In this document: piece after piece, positions 38,560-48,852 of the stretch
Layout of the letters: the number at the start of each line of letters is the position of its first letter
How positions within the stretch are numbered: the stretch's first letter is position 1
NCBI GenBank assembly: GCA_029817715.1
Contig: JARUPY010000173.1
Coordinates: 146,637-210,636, forward strand
DNA: 64,000 nucleotides
Origin: Melastoma dodecandrum
Taxonomy: Eukaryota > Streptophyta > Magnoliopsida > Myrtales > Melastomataceae
Direction: 5' to 3'
Program-made: the position numbers and the translations under genes
The notes under the pieces: model-generated
What the model was told of the DNA's origin: nothing
The model's database searches: none
Seen by the model: only the letters and a program-made list of their open reading frames with translations

Positions 38560-39792
38560 ATGGATAATCGCATGGATCAAATCGTCGGCTCCCAGGTGAA
38601 GCACACGCGGACGCGCCAGCCCCGCGTCGTCACCATCCTCGGCGCCACAGGCTCCATCGGCCGCTCGACGGCCGAGATCCTCGAGGGTGCGTCCGAGGAC
38701 TTTTCCGTCGCGGCGATCGCCGGTGGCCGCGATGCCTCCGCGCTGGCGGCGATGGCGATCCGGCTGAAGGCGGGGTTCGCCGCATTGGCCGACCCCGAGG
38801 GCTATGCGGACCTCAAGGCCGCGCTTGCCGGCACCGGCATCGTCGCGGCCGCCGGCCCGGACGCGGTGATCGAGGCGGCGCTGCATCCGGCCGATCTCGT
38901 CATCGGCGCCATCGCCGGGACGGCCGGGGTGCGCCCGACCTTCGCGGCGCTCGAAGCGGGGCGCACCATCGCCCTCGCCAACAAGGAATGCCTCGTCTGC
39001 GCCGGCCCCGCCTTCATGCGCCAGGCGGAAGCCTCGGGCACGCGGCTGCTGCCTGTTGACAGCGAGCACAACGCGATCTTCCAGGCGCTCGGCGACGCCG
39101 AGGTCGATTCGATCGAGTCGATGATCCTGACCGCCTCGGGCGGCCCGTTCCGCGCCTGGACCTACGAGCAGATCGCCACCGCGACGCCCGAGCAGGCGCT
39201 GGCGCATCCAAACTGGGCGATGGGTCCGAAGGTCACGATCGACTGCGCGGGTCTCATGAACAAGGGCCTCGAAGTCATCGAGGCGCATTACATTTTCGGG
39301 GTCGACGCCGATCGCCTCGACGTGCTCGTCCACGCCCAATCGATCGTGCACGGTCTCGTCAGCTTCGCCGACGGATCCGTGACGGCCGGTTTGGCTATGC
39401 CCGACATGAAGGTGCCGATCGGCCATTGCCTCGGCTATCCCGACCGCCTGCGCACCGCCGCGCGTCGCCTGGACCTCGCGGCGATCGGCACGCTCACCTT
39501 CGAGAAGCCGGATCTCGAGCGGTTCCCCGCGCTGCGCGTCGCCCTCGACGCCTTGCGGACAGGGCAGGGGCTTACGACCGTGATGAACGCGGCGAACGAA
39601 ATCGCGGTCGAGGCTTTCCCCCAAAAGCTCATCTCGTTCCACGACAGCGCCCGCCTGGTCGAGGAGGCCTGCGAGGCCGCGCTGGCCGACGGCACCGCGC
39701 ACGAGCCGGCCTCCATCGACGACGCACTCGGCATTGACCATGTTGTGAGAGAAAGGTCGCGCGCGACGCTTCGGCGCCTCGACGGCGTCTGA
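38560..39792 (+). CDS. dxr: 1-deoxy-D-xylulose 5-phosphate reductoisomerase
   Basis: A 410-residue NADPH enzyme making 2-C-methylerythritol 4-phosphate, the committed step of the MEP isoprenoid route. It has VVTILGATGSIGRSTAEIL, LANKECLVCAG, LPVDSEHNAIFQAL with metal and substrate ligands, the LTASGGPFR flap region, and ATPEQALAHPNWAMGPKVTID with MNKGLEVIEAHYIF. ATG 38560 follows cdsA after 8 bases; the frame is open upstream because it overlaps the cdsA frame. Together with uppS it places isoprenoid and carrier-lipid synthesis in this cluster. Confidence 0.96.
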   Translation: MDNRMDQIVGSQVKHTRTRQPRVVTILGATGSIGRSTAEILEGASEDFSVAAIAGGRDASALAAMAIRLKAGFAALADPEGYADLKAALAGTGIVAAAGPDAVIEAALHPADLVIGAIAGTAGVRPTFAALEAGRTIALANKECLVCAGPAFMRQAEASGTRLLPVDSEHNAIFQALGDAEVDSIESMILTASGGPFRAWTYEQIATATPEQALAHPNWAMGPKVTIDCAGLMNKGLEVIEAHYIFGVDADRLDVLVHAQSIVHGLVSFADGSVTAGLAMPDMKVPIGHCLGYPDRLRTAARRLDLAAIGTLTFEKPDLERFPALRVALDALRTGQGLTTVMNAANEIAVEAFPQKLISFHDSARLVEEACEAALADGTAHEPASIDDALGIDHVVRERSRATLRRLDGV

Positions 39793-39834
39793 ATTTTAAC
39801 CGATCAATAACCATGTGATCGGCAGGTCGACCAG

Positions 39835-41035
39835 ATGCGGCGCCTGATGGTCCGGGGGTGCGGTCGGGAGGCTTCTTTGTCGCTCTATACGGTTTTCATC
39901 AACGTCGTTCCCTACATCTGCCTGCTCATGGGGATCGTGCTGGTCCATGAGATGGGCCATTTCCTCGTCGGTCGCTGGTGCGGGGTGAAGGTCGACGCCT
40001 TCTCGCTGGGTTTCGGGCCCGAGCTCGCCCATTACGTCGACCGCCGCGGCACGCGCTGGCGCCTGGCCGCGCTGCCGCTCGGCGGCTACGTCAAGTTCCA
40101 CGGCGACGCCAATGGCGCCTCGCTGCCCGATCACGAGGGGTACGCGGCGATGCCGGCGGCCGATCGCGCGGTGACCCTGCAGGGCCAGAGCGTGTGGCGC
40201 CGCACGGCGATCGTCGCCGCCGGGCCGATCGCCAATTTCATCCTGGCTTTCGTGATCTTCGTCGGGCTGTTCCATTTCAACGGCCAGCTCGTCGTCAAGC
40301 CGGTCGTCGAGGATCTCGTGGCCAACGGCCCGGCTGCGAGCGCCGGCTTCCAGAAAAAGGACATCATCAAGTCGGTCGACGGGACGCCGATCGAATCGTT
40401 CGAGGACATCCAGCGCATCCTGCTGGTCAGCGACGGTGGCCCGCTCGACGTCGTGGTGCAACGCGATGGCAAGGAGGTCGCGCTGACGCCGATCCCGGTG
40501 TCGTCGACGCAACGCACCCCGTTCGGGCCGATGCGCACGATGATGATCGGCGTAAGGGGCACGAGCAATCCCGCCGACATGCACATGCAGCGCTACGGCT
40601 GGGCCGACTCGTCGAAGCTCGCGGTCTCCGAGATCGGCTTCCGCATCGAGCCGATTCTGCACTTCCTGAAGGGCCTCGTCGTCGGCACGGCCTCGACCGA
40701 CCAATTGTCGGGCCCGATCCGCATCGCCCAGGTGACCGGCGTCCTCGCCCAGGAGGGGATGGTCCCGCTGATCTATCTCGCGGCGGTCCTGTCGGTGTCG
40801 ATCGGCTTCCTCAACCTCCTGCCGATCCCGATGCTGGACGGCGGGTTTCCTGATGTTCTTCGCGTACGAGGCGATTCGCGGTCGCGCGGCCGGGGAGCGC
40901 ACGCAGGAGGTCGGTTTCCGGATCGGCCTGACCTTCGTGGCCGCCCTCATGCTCTTCGTCGCCTACAACGATATCGTGCGCATGGTGCAGTCCTACATGA
41001 CGCCCGATCAGCCGGCGGCGACAGCCGGCAAATAG
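39835..41035 (+). CDS. rseP: RseP-family intramembrane zinc metalloprotease (frameshifted near 40850)
   Basis: A site-2 protease that cuts anti-sigma factors within the inner membrane. It has the zinc motif VHEMGHFLVGRW near residue 40, a PDZ region (VEDLVANGPAASAGFQKKD and GTPIESFEDIQ), and the third ligand in LLPIPMLDGG. One extra C near 40850 breaks the frame right after LDGG; the rest (MFFAYEAIRGRA and two membrane helices) continues in the next frame to 41035. The true N-terminus may be a little after ATG 39835 (near the TTG at 39877), since the first 14 residues are not conserved. A strong hairpin follows. Confidence 0.92.
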
Positions 41036-41045
41036 ACGCGATAAC

Positions 41046-41074
41046 AGAGGGTTAACCGCGCTTGTTAACCCTCT
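41046..41074. terminator. rseP-bamA hairpin with GGTTAACC arms
   Basis: AGAGGGTTAAC pairs perfectly with GTTAACCCTCT over a 7-base loop, followed by TATTA. It lies 10 bases after the rseP stop. It looks like an intrinsic terminator, which would separate the upstream cluster from bamA, and it may also be a binding site because both arms carry GTTAAC. Confidence 0.65.
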
Positions 41075-41281
41075 TATTACCGTAAACCGTGTCTTGACCG
41101 CCACGGCGGTTTGAAAACGGGCCCGCAGGGGCGAACAGCGTTTTCAGCACTCGGCAAAGCCTGTAGAACCGAACTGGGGTGGAGACGTGGGCCTAGGCCA
41201 TCGCGTCTCCAAAAGCCGGATGCGTGCTGTCCGGCTGCTCGCCTCGAGCGAGCGCAAAGCGACGCGGGGGTCGGACCGATA

Positions 41282-43748
41282 ATGTTTCGTCTGAAGGGTC
41301 ACATCCACCGGCTCGCATGCTTGGCGGCCGTCTGCCTGTCCTTGCTGGTGTTCCTGCCTTCCGCCTTCGCGGCCCAGGTCGTCGTCCGCGGCAACCATCG
41401 CGTCGATTCCGACACGATCCGCTCGTACTTCGCGGGCACCTCCGCCGATGACATCAACAAGGGCGTGAAGGACCTCTACGCGACGGGTCTCTTCTCCAAC
41501 GTGAAGGTCAGCCGCGGCGGCGGCGGCGTGGAGATCATCGTCGTCGAGAACCGCGCGCTGAAACCGAGTCGTCTTCGAGGGCAACTCGAAGTTGAAATCG
41601 GAGCAGCTCGCCGGCGAGATCTCGTCGAAGACCCGTGGCCCCTACAGCCCGACCATCGTCGATGCCGACATCGAGCGCATCAAGGACGTCTATCGCCGCT
41701 CTGGCCGCGCCGGCGTGACGGTCACCGCGCGCACCGTCGAGCTGCCCAACGGCAAGCTCGACGTCGTCTTCACCGTCAACGAGGGCGACAAGACCGGCAT
41801 CAAGGAAATCAACTTCATCGGCAACCGGGCGTTCTCGGGCGGCAAGCTGCGCGGCCTGATGGACACGACGGAAATGAACTTCCTGTCGTTCTTCAAGTCG
41901 TCGGACGTGTATGATCCCGAGCGCATCGGCAACGATCTCGAGCTGATCCGTCGCTTTTACCTCAAGAACGGCTATGCCGACTTCCGTGTCGTCGGCTCGG
42001 ACGCCCGCTTCGATCCGGTGAAGAAGGGCTACGTCATCACCATCACGGTGGAAGAGGGGCCGAAGTACACGGTCGGCTCCGTCAACGTCGATTCGCATAT
42101 CGCGGCGATCTCGAACGCGAGCCTCCTGCCGCTCGTACGCCTCAGCGTCGGCGACACCTACAACGGCGATCTCGTCGAGAAGACGGTCGAGGCGATGACC
42201 CGCGAGGTCAACCGCCGCGGCTACGCCTTCTCGCAGGTCAAGCCGCGCGGCGACCGCGATCCCGTGACGCGAACCGTGTCCATCGTGTTCACCGTGGAGG
42301 ACGGCCCGCGCGTCTACATCGAACGCATCGACATCCGCGGCAACACGCGAACGCGCGACTACGTCATCCGTCGCGAGTTCGAGCTCGGCGAAGGCGAAGC
42401 CTACAACAAGATCCTGATCGATCGCGCCGAGCGCCGCCTCAACTCGCTCGGCTTCTTCAAGAAGGTGAAGATCACCAACCAGCAGGGCTCGGCGGCCGAT
42501 CGCGTCATCGTGGTCGTCAACGTCGAGGACCAGCCGACCGGCTCGCTGTCGGTGTCGGGCGGCTACTCGACCGTCGACGGCATCATCGGCGAGGTGGCCG
42601 TCACCGAGACGAACTTCCTCGGCCGCGGCCAGTATGTGCGCGCCGCCGTCACCGGCGGCCAGCGGACCAAGGGCGTCGAGTTCAACTTCACCGAGCCCTA
42701 TTTCCTGGGCCGGCGCCTGGCGGCTGGCTTCGACCTGTTCGCCAAGCAGAGCGACGTCTCACAGTCCTCCTACTACAACAACTTCGTCGCCGGCGGCACG
42801 CTGCGCCTCGGCTTGCCGGTCACCGACGAGATCACCTTCTCGCCGCGCTACTCGGCCTATCGTTCGGAGATCTCGATCCCGAACAGCTCGGAGTTCCCGT
42901 ACAACGACTGTAGCGCGCCGATCTACGGCGTCACCCCGTCGCCGCTCCACACGAACGCCTACGGCACCTTCCCGCGCAACATCTACTACAACTGCTTGAC
43001 CAACGGCGAAGCCTCGCTGGCGCTCAAGCAGGCGGCGGGTGTCACCGTCACGTCGCTCTTCGGCTACACGCTGTCCTACAACTCGCTCGACAGCGCGAAG
43101 ACGCCGACGGACGGTATCCTGGCGGAAGTCCGTCAGGACGTGGCCGGCGCCGGTGGTACGGAACGCTACCTCCGCACCACGGGCGACTTCCGCTACTACC
43201 ATCCGATCTACGACCAGATCATCGGCCTCTTCCATCTCCAGGCCGGCGATATCCGTGGCTTCGGCGGCGACCAGCTGAAGATCGTCGACAACTTCAACCT
43301 GGGACCGACTCTTGTCCGCGGCTTCGCCCCGGACGGCATCGGCCCGCGCGACGTGTCATACGGCATCGACTACACGGGCAACCCGCTCGGCGGCACCGAT
43401 TACTTCGGCGCCTCCATCGAGTCGCAGTTCCCGCTCTACGGCGTGCCCCGCGACCTTGGCCTGAAAGGCGCGGTGTTCTTCGATGCCGGCACGCTGTTCG
43501 GCTTCCACGGCCAGACGAACTTCACCAACGGCGGGCCGATCATCCCCTACGATCGTTACCCGACCTTCACGCAGGGCAACACGATCAGCGTCGGCGCCGA
43601 TACGACCAAGATCCGCTCGTCCGCCGGCGTCTCGCTCATCTGGCAGTCGCCGCTCGGTCCGCTGCGCTTCGACTTCGCCAAGGCGATCACCAAGAGCGAA
43701 TACGATCAGACGCAGTTCTTCCGCTTCTCTGGCGGCGCAACCTTCTAA
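41282..43748 (+). CDS. bamA: outer membrane protein assembly factor BamA (frameshifted near 41562)
   Basis: BamA folds beta-barrel proteins into the outer membrane. The signal peptide (LSLLVFLPSAFAA) is followed by about five POTRA repeats, with GNHRVDSDTIRSYF as the first and IDIRGNTRTRDYVIRREFEL as the last, and a 16-strand barrel ending in FFRFSGGATF with the terminal Phe used as an outer-membrane signal. An extra A at 41561-41563 shifts the frame in the first POTRA region; removing it gives a normal VFEGNSKLKSEQLAGEI. ATG 41282 gives the signal peptide. It is essential, so the break must be a base error. Confidence 0.95.
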
Positions 43749-43772
43749 GCGCAACACGATCGGCGAAGGATC

Positions 43773-43798
43773 AAGGAGCGGGCGAGAGCCCGCTCCTT
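43773..43798 (+). terminator. intrinsic terminator after bamA
   Basis: AAGGAGCGGGC and GCCCGCTCCTT form an 11-bp perfect stem with a GAGA loop, followed by TCGTTT. It lies 24 bases after the bamA stop, before the lpxD remnant, so bamA is probably not co-transcribed with it. Confidence 0.8.
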
Positions 43799-43941
43799 TC
43801 GTTTGGGCCCGTCAAGGCGCCGTTCCGCTGCTGTCGCGCACGAGGCGTGCGCGCTCCGGAGTGGCGACGCCTCGTCGTCGGACCTCCCTGGTCGAGCGCT
43901 GCAGCTTGACAAAGGGCGGCCCTTCGTGGCTCGCGCTAGGC

Positions 43942-44769
43942 ATGCTCGGCCTGCCGCCTCATCGATCCGGAACCCCCGTCGCCCTCGCGGCCGCCGCCGC
44001 CCGCGCGGGCACCGCGTTGCCGGCCGGCGCCGATGGCTCGCGGCCCTTCGAGGGCGTCGCCAGGTTGGACCGGGCGGGACGCGGCGACATTTCCGCCTTG
44101 GTCGACGACGGCACGCTCGACGACCTGCGCGCGACCCGCGCCGGCGCCTGTTTTGTGCCCGCGCACCATCTGCTGGACGTACCCCAGGGCACGATCGCAC
44201 TCGTGACGCCGACGCCCTGGCTGGCGTTGCGTCAGGTCGCCGTGCTGATCCATGCCGCCGCGTCGATCCACGATGCCGGTGGTCTCGCCAAGCCGGGCGC
44301 GGCTGGCGGCATCGACCCTTCGGCGCTGGTCCATCGCGATGCGCGGCTCGAGCCGGACGTGACGATCGCCGCGGGCGCGATCGTCGGGCCGCGCGCCGAG
44401 ATCGGCTCGTGGACGCGCATCGGCCCGCACGCCACGATTGGTGCGGACGTGCGGGTCGGGCGCGGCGCCCTCATCGACGCGCACGCAAGCCTGAGCGCGG
44501 CGCTCCTCGGCGATCGCGTCGTGGTCCAGGCCGGCGCCCGCGTCGGCGAGGCCCAAAATGGCTGGTCCTTGGCGTCGCCAGCGGCGCTCGGCCGAGTGAT
44601 TCTTCAAGACGATGTCGTGATCGGCGCCAACGCCGTCGTCCCGCGCGGGGATCTCGAGGACACGGTGATCGGCGAGGGCAGCTGGATCGAGGCGCTGGTC
44701 TTCGTGCCGGCCGGCACGCGGATCGACCGCTTCGCCTTGATCCGCCGCGGTGAGCGCCCCGCCGAGTGA
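43942..44769 (+). CDS. degenerate, C-terminally truncated LpxD homologue
   Basis: The 275-residue product is related to UDP-3-O-acylglucosamine N-acyltransferase, third enzyme of lipid A synthesis, and sits where lpxD normally lies. Left-handed beta-helix hexapeptides are clear (VTIAAGAIVGPRAEIGSWTR onward), and TIALVTPTPWLALRQV matches the family linker. It is badly altered: the N-terminal block that should read about SFLDNRKYL is SALVDDGTL, losing the uridine- and acyl-binding Phe, Asn and Tyr. The catalytic His region, about VQIGHNV, is VFVPAGT, with no His. The protein then stops, about 75-90 residues early. The frame is clean, and no C-terminal remnant is found in the 86 bases before fabZ. 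The start is uncertain (ATG 43942 or TTG 43908). Confidence 0.8.
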   Translation: MLGLPPHRSGTPVALAAAAARAGTALPAGADGSRPFEGVARLDRAGRGDISALVDDGTLDDLRATRAGACFVPAHHLLDVPQGTIALVTPTPWLALRQVAVLIHAAASIHDAGGLAKPGAAGGIDPSALVHRDARLEPDVTIAAGAIVGPRAEIGSWTRIGPHATIGADVRVGRGALIDAHASLSAALLGDRVVVQAGARVGEAQNGWSLASPAALGRVILQDDVVIGANAVVPRGDLEDTVIGEGSWIEALVFVPAGTRIDRFALIRRGERPAE

Positions 44770-44855
44770 ACCCGTTTCGCCGGCGCGGAAAATGGTCTAG
44801 ACGGGCGTGTCCCGAGCGGGCGGCATGATCAGCGGGCGAGACCGAAGAGCGCGAA

Positions 44856-45329
44856 ATGGATGACGTGGTCAAAAGCAAGATCAGGCGCTTCGACATCAAG
44901 GACATCCTCAAATATCTGCCGCACCGCTATCCTTTGCTGCTCGTCGACCGGATTATCGAAGCGCACGAAGACAAGTCTTGCATCGGGATCAAGAACGTCA
45001 CGATCAACGAGCCGCAGTTCCAGGGGCATTTCCCCGGGCAACCGGTGATGCCGGGCGTTCTCCTGATCGAGGGCATGGCGCAGACGGCCGGCGCCTTCTG
45101 CATCGCCGCGAACCGCCGGGAGGGCAAGGCGCCTCCGCTCGTCTACTTCATGACGATCGACAAGGCGAAGTTCCGCAAGCCCGTCGTACCGGGCGATCAG
45201 GTCGAGTTCCATGTGGAGCGCGTCAACCAGCGCCGCAACATGTGGTGGTTCAAGGCGCGCGCATTGGTCGACGGCGCGTGTGTCTGCGAGGCGGAGTTCG
45301 CCGCCCTCATCACTAACGAGCCGATCTGA
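44856..45329 (+). CDS. fabZ: 3-hydroxyacyl-[acyl-carrier-protein] dehydratase FabZ
   Basis: A 157-residue hot-dog fold enzyme that removes water from 3-hydroxyacyl-ACP in fatty acid elongation. It has [17 protein letters not shown] and the active-site block [20 protein letters not shown] with catalytic His and the downstream Glu, and the late [17 protein letters not shown] strand. It is intact, as expected because fatty acid synthesis is essential. In most relatives lpxA, lpxI and lpxB follow immediately; here a palindromic repeat and an unrelated oxidoreductase follow instead. Confidence 0.96.
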   Translation: MDDVVKSKIRRFDIKDILKYLPHRYPLLLVDRIIEAHEDKSCIGIKNVTINEPQFQGHFPGQPVMPGVLLIEGMAQTAGAFCIAANRREGKAPPLVYFMTIDKAKFRKPVVPGDQVEFHVERVNQRRNMWWFKARALVDGACVCEAEFAALITNEPI

Positions 45330-45338
45330 CTCCGGGCC

Positions 45339-45452
45339 GTCATTCCGGGGCTCGCGCAGCGAGAACCCGGAACCGGTGCTCTCATCGGAGAGGAGCGGCG
45401 CACACCGATCCCGGATCTGCGCTCGCTGGCGCTTCGCTCCGTCCGGGATGAC
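45339..45452. repeat. palindromic intergenic repeat, family C
   Basis: Begins GTCATTCCGGGGCTCGCGCA and ends GCTCCGTCCGGGATGAC, with inner inverted parts GAACCCGGAA and TCCCGGATC. This is a well-known type in Bradyrhizobium-like genomes by memory. It fills the gap between fabZ and the oxidoreductase, exactly where lpxA would be expected. Confidence 0.75.
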
Positions 45453-45482
45453 GATATCTCCTTCCAGAATAGGGCAGTGCAG

Positions 45483-46457
45483 ATGGTCACAGCAGTCGTC
45501 GTCCACGCGTTCGGCGGTCCGGACGTCATGAAGATCGAGGAGATCGACCTGCCGGCGCCGGCAAAGGCGAGGTCCTGGTCCGATTCCACGCCATCGGCGT
45601 CAATTTCATCGACACCTATTTCCGCACGGGCGCGTACAAGCCACCGACCATGCCCTTCGTCCTCGGCAATGAGGGCGCGGGCGAGGTCGCAGCCCTCGGC
45701 AAGGGCGTCAAACTCTTCAAGGTCGGCGATCGCGTCGCCTTCGTCGGTTCGCTTGGCTGCTACGCGGAAGAGCGGATCGTGCCGGCCGACCGGCTCGTCA
45801 AGCTGCCGAAGGCCGTCGACTACGAGACGGCCGCCGCGATGATGCTGAAGGGCCTCACAGCCCAATACCTGCTGCGGCAGACCTACAAGGTCAAGGAGGG
45901 GCACACCATCCTGGTCCATGCGGCGGCCGGCGGCGTCGGGCTCATTCTCTGCCAGTGGGCCAAGGCACTCGGCGCCACGGTCATCGGTACGGCGGGGAGC
46001 CCGGAGAAGGCGGCGCTGGCCAAGAAGGCCGGCGCGAAACATGTGATCCTGTACCGCGACGAGGATTTCGTCGCGCGGGTCAAGGAGATCACCAAGGGCA
46101 AACTCTGCGACGTCGTCTACGACGGTGTCGGCAGGACGACCTTTCCCGCCTCGCTCGACTGTCTGCGTCCGCTCGGCCTCTTCGCCAGCTTCGGATCGGC
46201 GTCGGGCAAGGTGGAGGCATTCGACATCAACCTGCTGGCGCAGAAGGGCTCGCTGTTCGTCACTCGCCCGACGCTCGTCAATTACGCGTCCGACGGCGAG
46301 CGGCTGCAGAAGATGGCGCGCGACCTGATGCGGGTGGTCGCCAAGGGAGAGGTTTCGGGTCGCGCTCCATGCGACCGCGCCGCTCACGGACGCGGTCGCC
46401 GTGCATCGCTCGCTCGAGGGGCGTCAGACGACGGGTTCGACGGTGCTCACGATGTGA
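45483..46457 (+). CDS. quinone oxidoreductase, zeta-crystallin family (two frameshifts)
   Basis: A 324-residue NADPH:quinone reductase of the MDR superfamily, one-electron type. It has the opening VVVHAFGGPDVMKIEEI, GNEGAGEVAALGKGV, the cofactor site ILVHAAAGGVGLILCQWAKALG, and SPEKAALAKKAGAKHVI. Missing bases near 45561 and a shift near 46360 break the frame. The last 30 codons carry the family end SLEGRQTTGSTVLTM, with the stop at 46455-46457. No zinc ligands are seen, as usual in this subgroup. The stop lies 15 bases from the convergent glgX stop. Confidence 0.88.
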
Positions 46458-46471
46458 GGATCAGCGCTGGC

Positions 46472-48660
46472 CTACGTCTGCAGCTTGAGCATCACCACCG
46501 AGCGTCCCGTCACGCCGTAGACGTGGTTGAACTCGAACGTCTCGGTCTCGTCCGCCTCCGGCTGGTTGGTATCGAGCAAACGCAGCCACTTGCGCCCGCC
46601 CGTCACCTCGACGAGGTCGAACTGCACCATGTCGTGGTAGGCGTTGAACACCAGCAGCAGGGTGCGGTCGCTGCCGCGCTGCCGGATGCCGGTCGGCTGA
46701 GCGCGGCCGTCGAGGAGCACGCCGAGGCTCAGCGCGTTGCCGTCCGACCAGTCGTCGCCCTGCATCTCCTGACCATCGGGACGCAGCCACGTCACGTCCT
46801 TGACGTCGAGCTCCGCGTTGTAATGGCCGGTCAGGAAACGCTCGCGACGCAGGATCGGGTACTCGTGGCGCAGGCGGGCCAGCCGCTGCGTGAAGGCGTA
46901 GAGCTTGTTGCCGGGCTTCGGCACCTCGCCGGGCACGGAATCGATCAGGCTCCAGTCGACCCAGCCGATCGCGTTGTCCTGGCAATAGGCGTTGTTGTTG
47001 CCGTTCTGGGTGCGGCCGAACTCGTCGCCGGCGAGCAGCATCGGCAGGCCCTGCGAGGCGAACAGCGTGGTCAGGATGTTGCGCTTCTGGCGTTCGCGCA
47101 GCTCGAGGATCGCCGGATCGTCGGTGGGGCCTTCGACGCCGCAGTTCCAAGAGCGATTGTGCGAATGGCCGTCGCGGTTTCCCTCGCCGTTGGCCTCGTT
47201 GTGCTTGTCGTTGTAGCTGACGAGGTCGTGCAGGGTGAAGCCGTCGTGGGCGGTGACGAAGTTGACCGACGCCGACGGCTTGCGGCCACGATAGTTGAAG
47301 TTCTCCGCCGACGCCGTGAGGCGCTTCGCCAGATTCGGCAGCTCGTGCGAGCCGCCGACCCAGTATTCGCGGATGTCGTCGCGGTAGCGGTCGTTCCATT
47401 CGGCCCAGCCCGGCGGGAAGCGGCCGACCTGGTAGCCGCCCGGACCGCAATCCCACGGCTCGGCGATCAGCTTGACCTGCGACAGCACCGGGTCCTGCCG
47501 GCAAGAGTCGAGGAAGCCGCCGCCCTCGTCGAAGCCGTGATCCTCGCGCGCCAGGATCGTGCCGAGGTCGAAGCGGAAGCCGTCGACGTGCATCTCGGTG
47601 ACCCAGTAGCGCAGCGAATCCGTCACCATCTGCAGCACCCGCGGGTGCGAGAGGTTCATCGTGTTCCCGGTGCCGGTGTCGTTGATGTAGTAGCGCGGGT
47701 CCTCGTGCAGCAGGCGGTAGTACGAGTAATTGTCGATGCCCTTGAACGAGAACGTCGGCCCGAACTCGTTGCCCTCCGCCGTGTGGTTGTAGACGACGTC
47801 GAGGATCACCTCGAGCCCGTTGGCGTGCAGGTGCGAGACCATCTCCTTGAATTCGGAGAAGGCGAAATCATAGACCGAGGCGAAACGGCGGTCGGGCGCG
47901 AAGAAGCCGAGCGAATTGTAGCCCCAGTAGTTCGTCAGCCCCTTGTCGAGCAGGTGGTTGTCATTGATGAACATATGGATCGGCATCAGCTCGACGGCGG
48001 TGACGCCGAGCGACTTGATGTGGCGCACCACCTCGGGCTGGATCAGCCCACGGAACGTTCCGCGCAGCCGCTCGGGCACGCGCGGGTGCAGCTTCGTGAA
48101 GCCGCGCACATGCAGTTCATAGACGAGCGACTGGTCGAACGGTGTGCGCAGCGGACGGTCGGCGCCCCAGGTGAAGGCGGGGTCGATCACGCGGGCCTTC
48201 GGCATGAAGCGGGCGCTGTCGCGGTCGTCAAAGGTCCGGTCGTCGCCCGATTCCATTTTGTAGCCGAAGACGGCCGGGTTCCAGGTGAGCTTGCCCTCGA
48301 TCGCCTTGGCGTAGGGATCGAGCACCAGCTTGTTGGGATTAAAACGGTGCCGGCGTCCGGCGCGTAGGGGCCGTGGACGCGGTAGGAATAGATCGTACCC
48401 GGCCGTGCATCGGGCAGATAGCCGTGCCAGATCTCGTCGGTGAACTCCGGCAGCTCGATGCGCTCGGTTTCGCGCTCGGAGAAATGGTTGAAGAGGCATA
48501 GCTCGACCTTGGTCGCGTGCGCCGAGAACAGTGCGAAATTGACGCCGCGGCCGTCCCAGGTGGCACCGAGCGGGTAGGGGCGTCCCTCGAGGACGCGGCT
48601 GCGGTGCTGAACGGAAGCGATGGCTTTTGCGCTGGTCACTCTCTTGTCCCCCGGTCGCAT
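46472..48660 (-). CDS. glgX: glycogen debranching enzyme GlgX (frameshifted near 48345)
   Basis: GlgX cleaves alpha-1,6 branches of glycogen limit dextrins. The order is an N-terminal CBM48 domain ([21 protein letters not shown]), then a GH13 barrel. Its four conserved blocks are [20 protein letters not shown] with the nucleophile Asp, KLIAEPWD with the acid Glu, and VTAHDGF. A C-terminal beta domain ends SVVMLKLQT. One missing C in GGCACC near 48345 splits the CBM48 part from the rest. ATG 48660 is preferred. No other glycogen genes are here, so glgX is outside its usual cluster. Confidence 0.93.
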
Positions 48661-48832
48661 GCGCAATCCGCGCGGATAGTCATCGTTCCCGGACGGTGCG
48701 GCCCACCGCTTCTGGTGGCTCGAAGCGGCGGGCCGGACCACTTTCGGGCGCGCGAGCCGGGAAAACGCGATGCTCGCGTCCCATGCGACCCGCCCACGCC
48801 AAACACGCGACACGCCATCGCCCGTCCTGAGT

Positions 48833-48852
48833 TTTAGGTATTTATACCTAAA
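48833..48852. promoter_or_regulatory. AT-rich palindrome upstream of glgX
   Basis: TTTAGGTA-TTTA-TACCTAAA is a perfect 8-bp inverted repeat with a 4-base loop. It overlaps the acyltransferase stop codon and lies about 175 bases upstream of glgX on the same strand. It could be a terminator for the former or an operator for the latter; no T tract is obvious. Confidence 0.35.

Noticed and set aside
41046..41074. CtrA box (TTAA-N7-TTAA) before bamA
   Set aside because: The two TTAA are separated by nine bases, not seven; the structure is better read as a hairpin terminator.
45650..48367. 905-codon open frame on the plus strand
   Set aside because: Only its first quarter (quinone oxidoreductase) is real; the rest is antisense to glgX and continues because of a base shift.
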